NCBI RefSeq assembly: GCF_004353825.1
Contig: NZ_SMNA01000004.1
Coordinates: forward strand, 310,001-374,000
Direction of reading: 5' to 3'
DNA from: Occultella glacieicola
GTDB taxonomy: Bacteria > Actinomycetota > Actinomycetes > Actinomycetales > Beutenbergiaceae
Length of the DNA: 64,000 nucleotides
The notes beneath the pieces are model-generated. The model worked only from the letters and a program-made list of their open reading frames with translations. It ran no database searches and had not been told where the DNA came from. Positions 17,145 to 25,024 of the stretch are shown here, one piece after another. A program made the position numbers and the translations under genes. How positions within the stretch are numbered: position 1 is the stretch's first letter; every line of letters starts with the position of its first letter.

Positions 17145-17172
17145 CACCATTTGTAACCGGTTACAAATGGTG
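17145..17172. promoter_or_regulatory. perfect 28-bp palindrome matching the LacI-family operator consensus
   Basis: Two 14-bp arms, CACCATTTGTAACC and GGTTACAAATGGTG, meet without a spacer. The central TGTAACCGGTTACA matches TGnAAnCGnTTnCA, the general LacI/GalR consensus. The palindrome lies 26-53 bp upstream of the CoA-transferase start, which suits repression of that operon, probably by the LacI regulator encoded at 13028-14041. Confidence 0.85.
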
Positions 17173-17193
17173 GTGTCAAGTAGGCCAGGCGCC

Positions 17194-17294
17194 GAGAGTG
17201 CTGTGGTGGCCACCCATTCCGCACTCTCGCGCGCGGGGACGGTCGCGTGAGAGTGCCGTGGTGGCCGCCATTTCAGCACTCTCGCGCGCGGGGG
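17194..17294. repeat. two tandem copies of a ~44-bp palindromic intergenic repeat
   Basis: Copy 1 (17194-17238) and copy 2 (17249-17294) both have outer arms GAGAGTGC and GCACTCTC, an inner GGTGGCC core and a trailing CGCGCGCGGGG. The loops differ at several bases while the arms are identical, which points to selection for hairpin structure. They lie between the CoA-transferase promoter and the aldehyde dehydrogenase stop. They may act as a terminator for the aldehyde dehydrogenase transcript or belong to a dispersed REP-like family. No other copy was seen in the window. Confidence 0.7.
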
Positions 17295-17320
17295 GCAGCC
17301 GGGGCGGCGCCGTGCGCGCC

Positions 17321-18748
17321 TCAGACCGGCGACCCGATGTACTTCTCCTCGAGGAACTCCTCGATGCCCTCGGCGCTGCCCTCGCGCCCGAGTCCCGACT
17401 GCTTCATGCCACCGAAGGGTGCGGCGGGATCGCTGAGGACGGCGCGGTTCACGCCGACCATGCCGGCGTCGATGGCGAGCGCGACCGTCATGGCCTCACC
17501 CGGTGGACCGTAGACGTAGGCGATGAGCCCGTAGATGGTGTCGTTGGCCATCCGGATCGCGTCCGCCACGTCGTCGAACGCGATCAGCGCGACCACCGGG
17601 CCGAAGATCTCGGTGCGGGTGATCTCGCTGCCGTGGGTGACGTCGGCGAGGACCGTGGGTGGATAGAACGCGCCCCCATCGCTTGCCCCGCCGCCGAGCA
17701 CGACCCGCGCTCCGCCGTCGACCGCGGTATCGACGAGCGCGGCGACCTTGTCCCGCTCGGCCACCGAGACCAGAGCACCGAGGTCGTTCTCCGGGTCGTG
17801 GCCCGGCCCGGTCCGGACGTCGGCCATGGCGGCCGTGAGCTCGCTCGAGAACTCCTCGAGCACGCTGGTGTGGACGTAGAACCGGTTCGCCGCCGTGCAC
17901 GCGGAGCCGCCGTTGCGCATCTTCGCGACCATCGCCCCGGCCACGGAGTCCTTGACGTCGGCTCCCTCGAGCACGACGAACGGCGCGTTCCCGCCGAGTT
18001 CCATGGAGGAGCTGATCACGTTGTCGGCCGCCTCGTGCAGAAGCAACCGGCCCACCTCGGTCGAGCCGGTGAAGGACAGTTTGCGCACGGCCGGATGGTG
18101 CAGCATCGCCCGCACGGCCGGCGCCGTGGGGGCGGGGGTCACGAGGTTGACCACGCCCGACGGCACGCCGGCGCGCTCGAGGACGCCGATCACGTAGGCC
18201 GCCGTCAGCGGCGTCTCGGACGCGGGCTTCAGCACCACGGTGCAGCCGGCGGCCAGCGCCGGTGCGATCTTGCGGGTGGCCATCGCGGCCGGGAAGTTCC
18301 ACGGCGTGATCAGCACGCTCACGCCGATCGGCTGGCGGGTGACGGTGATGCGCTTGTCCCCGGCCGGTGACAGCCGGAAGTCACCACCGATGCGGACCGC
18401 CTCCTCGGCGAACCAGCGGAAGAACTCGCGGGCGTAGCGCGCCTCTGCCAGCGCATCGGCGTGGGCCTTGCCGTTCTCGCTGACGATGAGGTCGGTCATC
18501 GTCTGCTCCTCCGCCGCCAGGATCTCGTAGCAGCGTCGCAGCAGTTCCGACCGCTCGCGTGGCGGAGTGGCCGACCATGGCGGCAGAGCGCGCTCCGCCG
18601 CGGTGACGGCGTCGAGGCAGTCGCCGGAGGTGGCAACGGCGAACGTGGTCAGTTCGGAGCCGTCGGACGGGTCGATGACGGGGAAGCGGTGGTCCTGCGC
18701 CCCGGGCCGCCAGGTGCCGTCGATGAAGAGATCGTTCAGGTAGGTCAT
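17321..18748 (-). CDS. NAD(P)-dependent aldehyde dehydrogenase, succinate-semialdehyde dehydrogenase-like
   Basis: 475 residues, normal for the ALDH superfamily. Key residues are visible: N151 (TPWNFPAAM), K174 (VLKPASETP), E250 (MELGGNAP) and the catalytic Cys C284 (GGSACTAANRF). The overall pattern is closest to the GabD-like succinate-semialdehyde/glutarate-semialdehyde group. It oxidises an aldehyde to an acid, probably the product of the iron alcohol dehydrogenase encoded just upstream (14-bp gap). Confidence 0.9.
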   Translation of the reverse strand: MTYLNDLFIDGTWRPGAQDHRFPVIDPSDGSELTTFAVATSGDCLDAVTAAERALPPWSATPPRERSELLRRCYEILAAEEQTMTDLIVSENGKAHADALAEARYAREFFRWFAEEAVRIGGDFRLSPAGDKRITVTRQPIGVSVLITPWNFPAAMATRKIAPALAAGCTVVLKPASETPLTAAYVIGVLERAGVPSGVVNLVTPAPTAPAVRAMLHHPAVRKLSFTGSTEVGRLLLHEAADNVISSSMELGGNAPFVVLEGADVKDSVAGAMVAKMRNGGSACTAANRFYVHTSVLEEFSSELTAAMADVRTGPGHDPENDLGALVSVAERDKVAALVDTAVDGGARVVLGGGASDGGAFYPPTVLADVTHGSEITRTEIFGPVVALIAFDDVADAIRMANDTIYGLIAYVYGPPGEAMTVALAIDAGMVGVNRAVLSDPAAPFGGMKQSGLGREGSAEGIEEFLEEKYIGSPV

Positions 18749-18762
18749 GGGGGTGCTCCCGC

Positions 18763-19986
18763 TCAGGTGTGGTCGCCGTGCCAGGCGGCGGTGACGATTC
18801 CGGGGATCCGGTCGATCGGGCCGGCGGCCGCGACGTTCCCGGCGAGCCGGCTGATGCTCGCCGCTCGTGCCGCGATGTCGGGCAGGTCCTCGGCACGGAC
18901 GCCGAGTTCGGCGAGGCTCCCCGGGATCCCGATGTCGGCGACGATCTGCTCGATCCGGTCGATGGCGCCGAGCGCCGGGTCGTTGGCGGTCTCGGCGACG
19001 CCCAGCAGGGTGGCGATCCGGCGCAGTGCCGGGTCGATGTCCGGGCGGCACCCGCGCAGCACGTGGGGAAGCAGCAGACCGGTGCCGAGTCCGTGCGGGG
19101 TCTTCGTGAGGGCGCCGATCGGGTACTGGATCGCGTGTGACAGGTGAGTTCCGGCACTGCCGAAGGCCATCCCGGCCAGCAGGCTGCCGTAGGCCATCTC
19201 GGTCCGCGCGGCGTCATCATCGGGATCCGTGACCGCGCGGACCAGGTTCGCGGCGATGACGGAGATCGCCTCCTCGGCGAGGAGGCCCGCCAGCCGGTTC
19301 TGACCCACGAACACCGGCAGTTGTTCGGCCCATTCCGGAGTCCTGACCGCCGCCGTGTAGGACTCGATCGCGTGCACGAACGCATCGACGCCGGCGTGCG
19401 CGGTGACCGTCGCCGGTGCTCCGCGGGTCAGGGTCGGATCGACGACGGCGAACCGCGGGATCAGGTGGGGGCTCGAGATGCCGACCTTGAGATCCCGGCC
19501 CGGATCGGAGACGACGGCCACCGGCGTGACCTCCGATCCGGTACCGGCGGTGGTCGGCACGGCTATCACCGGCGTGAGGGGTCCGGGGACGGCGTTCTCG
19601 CCGTAGTAGTCACTGAGCGGGCCACCGTGACTGCGCACCAGCGCCACGAGCTTCGCCAGGTCGAGCGCGCTGCCGCCCCCGAACCCGATGATCACCTCGG
19701 GACCCCAGGCCGAGGCCGCGTCGGCCGCACGGTGTACCGAGTCGACCGGGAGTTCGGGCTCGACCTCGGTCCAGACCTGCAGGACCGCTCCGGTCCTCCG
19801 TAGCTCCTCGCAGGTGCGTTCGAACTGCGGGGTATCGGCCAGGAACGGGTCGCAGCACACGAACACACGCCGACCGAGCTCTAGAGCAAGTGGCGCGATC
19901 GCCGCCACGGCGCCGTTCCCGAAGTGGATCCGGTTCGGCAGTCGGAGCAGGCCGAAGCCGTCAGCGGGCGTCCGGGTGTGCGTCAT
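18763..19986 (-). CDS. iron-containing (group III) alcohol dehydrogenase
   Basis: 407 residues. The NAD-binding GFGGGSALDLAK motif is near residue 100 and PTTAGTGSEVTPVAV near residue 145. The metal-binding residues lie in HAGVDAFVHAIES and in the HLSHAIQYPIGA...TKTPHG region. The family includes 1,3-propanediol, lactaldehyde and 4-hydroxybutyrate dehydrogenases. Its ATG overlaps the Ldh2 gene stop (ATGA), and the aldehyde dehydrogenase follows closely, so a chain alcohol to aldehyde to acid is likely. The actual substrate is unknown. Confidence 0.9.
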   Translation of the reverse strand: MTHTRTPADGFGLLRLPNRIHFGNGAVAAIAPLALELGRRVFVCCDPFLADTPQFERTCEELRRTGAVLQVWTEVEPELPVDSVHRAADAASAWGPEVIIGFGGGSALDLAKLVALVRSHGGPLSDYYGENAVPGPLTPVIAVPTTAGTGSEVTPVAVVSDPGRDLKVGISSPHLIPRFAVVDPTLTRGAPATVTAHAGVDAFVHAIESYTAAVRTPEWAEQLPVFVGQNRLAGLLAEEAISVIAANLVRAVTDPDDDAARTEMAYGSLLAGMAFGSAGTHLSHAIQYPIGALTKTPHGLGTGLLLPHVLRGCRPDIDPALRRIATLLGVAETANDPALGAIDRIEQIVADIGIPGSLAELGVRAEDLPDIAARAASISRLAGNVAAAGPIDRIPGIVTAAWHGDHT

Positions 19987-21023
19987 GCGCTGTGCTCCTC
20001 GAGGAGTTCTTCGACGTCTCGCCAGACCTGCGGGTTGATCGGGATGCCATGCGTCAGCCGCTCGGCCCGGGTCGCCCGCGCCCGGTCGCCCGGCACCGTG
20101 ACCGGCTCCGGACCGGTCCCGCTCGCGCGAACGTCGTCGAGGTAGGCCTCCACGAGGCGCAGGTGCGGGAGGCGCCCGATCCGGTCGAGGGAGATCGCGA
20201 CGAAGATGTCGCCCTTCGTGGCGACATGCTCGACGTCAAGGGTGCCCTGCTTCCGAGGGCCGAACGCCGTCCCGGTGACGGTGCCGACGAGCACCTCCAG
20301 GGCGATCCCGAGGGCGTAGCCCTTGGCGCCGCCGAACGGCGAGAGGGCCCCGTCGGACGCCTCGACGGGATCCGTGACCGGTCTGCCCTCGCGATCGACG
20401 GCCCAGCCGAGCGGGATCGGCTGCGAGGTGGCGGCGTGGTCGAGGACCTTGCCCATCGAGACCGCCGCCGTCGACATGTCGAGCACGAGCGGCTCGCTCC
20501 CGGTCGGCACCGCGATGCCCACGGGGTTCGTGCCGAGCATCGGTCGGGCGCTGCCCCAGGGATGCACGAGCGCTTCACTGGTCGTCAGGGCGATGCCGAT
20601 CTGGCCGGCCGCGGCGATGCGCTCCACGTACGGCGCGAGCATGCCCATGTGGTTCGCGTTGTGCACCGCGGCCAGAGCGATGCCACTCTCGCTAGCCCGT
20701 CGGGTGATCGCGTCGATCGCCACCGCCGCCACCGCGGGCCCGAAGCCCCGACCGCCGTCGACGCTCAGGAACGCGTCGCTGATCCACGTCGTACGCGGTG
20801 TGCCCCCGGACCGGATCAGCCCGTTGCGCAGGCGGCCGACCAGCACGGCGAGGCGCCGCACGCCGTGGGAGGGGTGGCCGCGGAGATCGCCCTCGACGAG
20901 GATGTCCGCCTGGTGGACAGCGTCGGCACGGGTGGCACCCTCACCGATCAGGATCTGGACCACGGCGTCGTGCAGACGATCTGCGCTCACGGCCACGTCG
21001 GTGCCGACGCTGTTCGTCGTCAT
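19983..21023 (-). CDS. Ldh2-family (malate/L-lactate/ureidoglycolate/sulfolactate) dehydrogenase
   Basis: 346 residues of the Ldh_2 fold. Family features include GDLRGHPSHGVRRL near residue 46 with the catalytic His, the nucleotide loop NHMGMLAPYVERIA, the TNPVGIAVP segment and GGAKGYALGIALEVL. Members reduce 2-keto acids with NAD(P)H and are easily misannotated. It is the first gene of a three-gene minus-strand operon divergent from an IclR regulator. Substrate not assignable. Confidence 0.9.
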   Translation of the reverse strand: MTTNSVGTDVAVSADRLHDAVVQILIGEGATRADAVHQADILVEGDLRGHPSHGVRRLAVLVGRLRNGLIRSGGTPRTTWISDAFLSVDGGRGFGPAVAAVAIDAITRRASESGIALAAVHNANHMGMLAPYVERIAAAGQIGIALTTSEALVHPWGSARPMLGTNPVGIAVPTGSEPLVLDMSTAAVSMGKVLDHAATSQPIPLGWAVDREGRPVTDPVEASDGALSPFGGAKGYALGIALEVLVGTVTGTAFGPRKQGTLDVEHVATKGDIFVAISLDRIGRLPHLRLVEAYLDDVRASGTGPEPVTVPGDRARATRAERLTHGIPINPQVWRDVEELLEEHSA

Positions 21024-21080
21024 AGGTATCCTCCTCGGTCACGTCTGGACCGATGATGACCATCACGGAAGGAAGCGGCT

Positions 21081-21851
21081 ATGACCCGTCCCGAACAGCA
21101 GGACGCCAGCTCCTCGCTCGCCAAGGGCTTGTCCCTGCTCGACCTCTTCTCGGTGACCGACTTCGAGATCAGCATCAGCGAGATGGCCCGGACGTCGGGG
21201 ATACCGAAGTCCACGACCCATCGGCTGGTGACGGATCTCGTGGCGTGGGGTGCCCTCGAGCGCGGCAGGAAGGGATACCGGCTCGGGGTGCGCATGTTCG
21301 AGCTGGGACACCTGGTGCCCGCGCAGCGGACCCTGCGGGAGGTGGCCCTCCCGTATGCGCACAACCTCAACGAGGTGACCGGCCTGACCTCGAACCTGGC
21401 CGTCCGGGACAAGCGCGAGATCATCTACCTAGAGAAGATCTCGCGCCGCGACCTGCTGGTCCCGCACTCGCGCCTCGGGGGCCGGCTGCCGTTGCACTGC
21501 ACCGGTCTCGGCAAGGCGATCCTCGGCTTCAGCGACCACGACTTCGTGGAGTCGGTGTTGGGCGCACCCTTGACGAGGCTCTCGCCGAAGACCATCACCG
21601 ATCCCACCTCCCTTCGCCGCGAGCTCGCGAGGGTGCGGGAGACCAAGGTCGCCTACGACGTCGAGGAGTCGCAGCCCGGCCTGTTCTGTGTGGCGGCACC
21701 GATCTTCGGGATGGGCAATCACCTGGTCGGAGCGATCTCCGTCACCGGTGCGACCGCGTTGTCCCAGGCCCAGCGTTACGCCTCCGCGGTGCGGATGACG
21801 GCGATGGCGATCTCCCGGGTACTGGGATCGAGACCCGGTCGTCCGGCATAG
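21081..21851 (+). CDS. IclR-family transcriptional regulator
   Basis: 256 residues. The N-terminal winged helix is evident (ISEMARTSGIPKSTTHRLVTDL, about residues 31-52). The C-terminal effector domain contains RLPLHCTGLGKAIL and ESQPGLFCVAAPIFG, as in IclR. GGAAGG precedes the ATG. It is divergent from the Ldh2/alcohol/aldehyde dehydrogenase operon with a 57-bp gap, so it probably controls it. It may also influence the ABC operon that begins 124 bp downstream on the same strand. Confidence 0.92.
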   Translation: MTRPEQQDASSSLAKGLSLLDLFSVTDFEISISEMARTSGIPKSTTHRLVTDLVAWGALERGRKGYRLGVRMFELGHLVPAQRTLREVALPYAHNLNEVTGLTSNLAVRDKREIIYLEKISRRDLLVPHSRLGGRLPLHCTGLGKAILGFSDHDFVESVLGAPLTRLSPKTITDPTSLRRELARVRETKVAYDVEESQPGLFCVAAPIFGMGNHLVGAISVTGATALSQAQRYASAVRMTAMAISRVLGSRPGRPA

Positions 21852-21975
21852 CGGGACGACCGCTTGATGCCTCTCGCCTTCCGCGCGATCGTCGGAGCCC
21901 ATCGGGACGAGGACGTGGCCCGATGCCCGACGGCCTACCCCCCGGCCGCGGGCCTCGCGAGGGAGATGAGAGCGA

Positions 21976-22914
21976 GTGGCGAACACCCAGGTCTCGGCAT
22001 CCGCGACGGATGCCCCGCCGAACCGGAGTCGCCGGGAGAAGCCGCGGCGTCAGAACCTCGCGGGCTGGCTGTTCGTCGGTCCGGTGATCCTGGGAGTGCT
22101 CGCCTTCCAGATCGGTCCGGTGATCGCGTCGCTCGGCGTTTCGATGACGAACTGGACCGGTCTGAACGAGCCGGACTTCCTCGGGCTGGGGAACTTCGTC
22201 GCCCTGTTCACCACCGACACCCGCTTCTACACGACCCTGCTGAACACGGCGATCTTCACCGTGGCGATGGTGGCCCTCTCGATCGCGATCGGACTCGCAC
22301 TGGCCGTCCTGTGCAACCAGCGGATCCGTGGCGTCGGCGTGTTCCGGACCCTGTACTACTCCCCGGCGATCACGAACGTCGTGGCCATCGGGTTCGTCTG
22401 GTTCTGGCTGTATGAGCCGAACAACGGCCTGATCAACTCGGTCCTACGCGGAGTCGGGATCTCTGGCCCGGCGTGGCTCTCCGACCCGAGCACAGCGCTG
22501 ATCGCGGTGATCATCGTGGCGTTGTGGCAGGGCGTCGGCTACCCGATGGTGATCCTGCTCGCCGGGTTGCAGTCGATCGACAAGTCGCTCCTGGAGGCGG
22601 CAACGGTCGACGGCGCCTCCAACTGGCTCCGGTTCTGGCGCGTCACATTTCCGCTGCTCACCCCGAGCATCTTCTTCCTGACGATCATGCAGTTCATTTC
22701 GTCATTCCAGGTCTTCGGCATCATCTACGTGATGACGTCCGGCGGACCGAACAATGCGACGTCCGTCCTGATCTTCGAGATCTATCAGGTCGCTTTCGCC
22801 CAGGGGCGCCTCGGTTATGCCTCGGCGATGGGGTGGGTCCTGTTCCTGATCGTCGGCCTGGTGACCGTCTTCCAATGGAAGATGGAGAAGCGGTGGGTGC
22901 ACTATGACAGCTGA
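21976..22914 (+). CDS. sugar ABC transporter permease, MalF type
   Basis: 312 residues from a GTG start. A basic N-terminus (RSRREKPRRQN) is followed by six membrane helices and an EAA loop (LEAATVDGASNWLRFWRVTFP). First gene of the second ABC operon; the next permease overlaps by 11 bp. Unusually, the binding-protein gene lies third downstream, separated from the permeases by an enolase-superfamily gene. No ATPase is encoded nearby. Confidence 0.92.
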   Translation: MANTQVSASATDAPPNRSRREKPRRQNLAGWLFVGPVILGVLAFQIGPVIASLGVSMTNWTGLNEPDFLGLGNFVALFTTDTRFYTTLLNTAIFTVAMVALSIAIGLALAVLCNQRIRGVGVFRTLYYSPAITNVVAIGFVWFWLYEPNNGLINSVLRGVGISGPAWLSDPSTALIAVIIVALWQGVGYPMVILLAGLQSIDKSLLEAATVDGASNWLRFWRVTFPLLTPSIFFLTIMQFISSFQVFGIIYVMTSGGPNNATSVLIFEIYQVAFAQGRLGYASAMGWVLFLIVGLVTVFQWKMEKRWVHYDS

Positions 22915-23824
22915 ACGCGTCGTGGCTCGAGCGCCACGTGCCCTTGACCCAGGTACCGCAGGCGGGCCCGAGGAGCGCCGGGCCGCGCCGGCCACGCGGC
23001 GCCGGCCGCGCGGCATCGGTAGGCGGGCCGCGGTCCTGATCACCCTGATCGTCCTGGCCGGTGTGTTCGCGATGCCGTTGCTGTGGATGGTGAGCGCCTC
23101 GCTGAAGCCCGAGAACGAGGTGCTCGCCTCGCCGCCCACGTTCATCCCCTCCGCCTTCCAGTGGGAGAACTACGCGGCCGCGGCGGACGGTCTCCTGCCG
23201 TTCTTCCTGAACAGCGTGAAACTTGCGGCGCTCAACGTGACTGGCCTGCTCTTCTTCGCGTCGCTGGCCGGGTACGGGTTCGCTCGCCTGAACTTCGTGG
23301 GCAAGAACGTCGCGTTCGCCCTGCTGTTGGCGACGGCGATGATCCCGAGCATGGTCTACCTGATTCCGCAGTACATGCTCTTCCGCGAGATCGGCTGGAT
23401 CGACACACATCTGCCGCTCTGGGTCCCCAATGTGCTGACGCCGGTGTTCGGGACCTTCCTGCTCCGTCAGTCGTTCCGTGGCGTACCGAGGGAACTGGAG
23501 GAGGCGGCGAAGCTGGACGGGGCGTCCATCTTCGGGACGTTCTGGCGGATCATGCTGCCTCAGGTCAAGCCGGCCCTGGCCGCCGTCGGCGCCCTGACCT
23601 TCATGGCGTCCTGGAACGACCTGTTCGGTCCGTTGATCTTCCTGAACTCCACCCGGCTGCAGACCATGCCCATCGCGCTCGTGCTCTTCCAGGGCGAGTT
23701 CTTCACGCAGACGAATCTCATGATGGCGGCGGCCACGCTGACGATCATTCCGCCGCTCATCCTCTTCTTCCTCGCCCAACGGTATTTCGTCCAGGGCATC
23801 ACCATGTCAGGTCTGAAAGGTTAG
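22904..23824 (+). CDS. sugar ABC transporter permease, MalG type
   Basis: 306 residues. An N-terminal basic/Ala-Pro-rich stretch of ~40 residues precedes six helices and the EAA loop (LEEAAKLDGASIFGTFWRIMLP). The C-terminal FVQGITMSGLKG is typical of MalG-like subunits. It overlaps the MalF-type gene and should form the channel with it. The longer than usual N-terminal tail has no obvious function. Confidence 0.92.
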   Translation: MTAERVVARAPRALDPGTAGGPEERRAAPATRRRPRGIGRRAAVLITLIVLAGVFAMPLLWMVSASLKPENEVLASPPTFIPSAFQWENYAAAADGLLPFFLNSVKLAALNVTGLLFFASLAGYGFARLNFVGKNVAFALLLATAMIPSMVYLIPQYMLFREIGWIDTHLPLWVPNVLTPVFGTFLLRQSFRGVPRELEEAAKLDGASIFGTFWRIMLPQVKPALAAVGALTFMASWNDLFGPLIFLNSTRLQTMPIALVLFQGEFFTQTNLMMAAATLTIIPPLILFFLAQRYFVQGITMSGLKG

Positions 23825-23835
23825 GTCGCCGATAC

Positions 23836-24918
23836 ATGCGCATCACACAGGTCGAGTCCATCATTCTGCTCGAGCAGTTCCACATCGTGAAGGTCCACAC
23901 CGACGAAGGACTCGTCGGGATCGGTGAGGTCAGCCCCATGAAGGCCGCCGTGACGCACGCCATCGTCGAGCATGCGCTGGCGCCGCTGCTGGTGGGCGAG
24001 GACCCGGGAGACATCGAACGGCTCTGGCGTCGGATGTACACCAAGCCCTACAAGCTCGGACCGATGGGCGCCCAGCTCGAGGCGATCGCCGGCATCGACA
24101 TCGCGCTCTGGGATCTGCTGGGGAAGGCCGCGAACCTGCCCGTGTACGCGCTCACCGGCGGCACCTACCGCAACGGCACGAAGGTCTACGCGAGCTCGAT
24201 GTCGCGCAGCATGAGCCCGCAGGAGGAGGCCGAGCGGGCGGTGTCGTTCCAGGAGCAGGGCTATCACGGCTACAAGATCCACTCCTCGACCCCGTGGATG
24301 CATGACGACGGCTTCGATCAGACGATCGCGACGGTCGCGGCGGTCCGCACCGCGGTCGGCGACGACTTCCCGATCCTCGTCGACGTCAACAACGCCTACT
24401 ACGAGCACACCGCGATCCGGATCGCGCGCGAACTGGAGGCCTACGGGGTCTGGCACTTCGAGGAGCCGCTCGCCGCGCACGACTACGCCGCCTATGCCCG
24501 GCTCGCGGACGCCGTCGACATCCCCATCGCGGCGGGCGAGCAGGAGTACACGAGCTGGCAGTTCCGCGACCTGATCACGCAGGGCCGGGTCGACATCCTG
24601 CAGCCCGACGTCATCAAGTGCGGTGGCATCACCGAGTTCCGCAAGATCGCGGTACTCGCGGACGTCCACACGAAGCCGATCACGGTGCACAACACCCAGC
24701 AGACCATCGGCACCTCGGCACACGCGCACCTGTGGGTGAGTACGCCCTCGTGCGTGTACCCGCAGGAGTACAACATCGAGCACAACCCGGTGCTCGACGA
24801 CGTCCCGATCTGGACCAACCCTCTCGTCCCGGTCGACGGCGTCATCACCCCGTGGGACCTGCCCGGTCTCGGGGTCGAACTCGACGAGGACGCCGTGGCG
24901 CGGTTGCGAAGCAACTGA
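23836..24918 (+). CDS. mandelate racemase/muconate lactonizing enzyme family protein, acid-sugar dehydratase-like
   Basis: 360 residues of the enolase superfamily. Metal ligands are D183 (LVDVNNAY), E209 (HFEEPLA) and E235 (AAGEQEYT). The general-base position on strand 2 reads K147-x-H149 (GYKIHSS) rather than the common K-x-K, and H285 (VHNTQQT) supplies the opposite face with D258. The family removes a proton alpha to a carboxylate, usually to dehydrate aldonates or uronate-derived acids. Within the ABC operon it should act on the imported acid sugar. The exact substrate is open. Confidence 0.87.
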   Translation: MRITQVESIILLEQFHIVKVHTDEGLVGIGEVSPMKAAVTHAIVEHALAPLLVGEDPGDIERLWRRMYTKPYKLGPMGAQLEAIAGIDIALWDLLGKAANLPVYALTGGTYRNGTKVYASSMSRSMSPQEEAERAVSFQEQGYHGYKIHSSTPWMHDDGFDQTIATVAAVRTAVGDDFPILVDVNNAYYEHTAIRIARELEAYGVWHFEEPLAAHDYAAYARLADAVDIPIAAGEQEYTSWQFRDLITQGRVDILQPDVIKCGGITEFRKIAVLADVHTKPITVHNTQQTIGTSAHAHLWVSTPSCVYPQEYNIEHNPVLDDVPIWTNPLVPVDGVITPWDLPGLGVELDEDAVARLRSN

Positions 24919-25024
24919 CGGCGAATCCTCCAATCGGAGCACCGCGTCGCGGCGACTCCGGCACACCGGCCCGCTCCTCGGCCGGCCCATCAACACGGCT
25001 CAGCACACAGGACAGGACGAACCA

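Noticed and set aside
17194-17294. Insertion-sequence ends
   Set aside because: No transposase or target duplication nearby; the two units are direct copies of one hairpin rather than inverted ends of an element.
15662-18370. Plus-strand open frame of about 900 codons antisense to the CoA-transferase and aldehyde dehydrogenase genes
   Set aside because: It mirrors conserved coding frames on the other strand and crosses the operator palindrome and repeats; the composition is that of a shadow frame.
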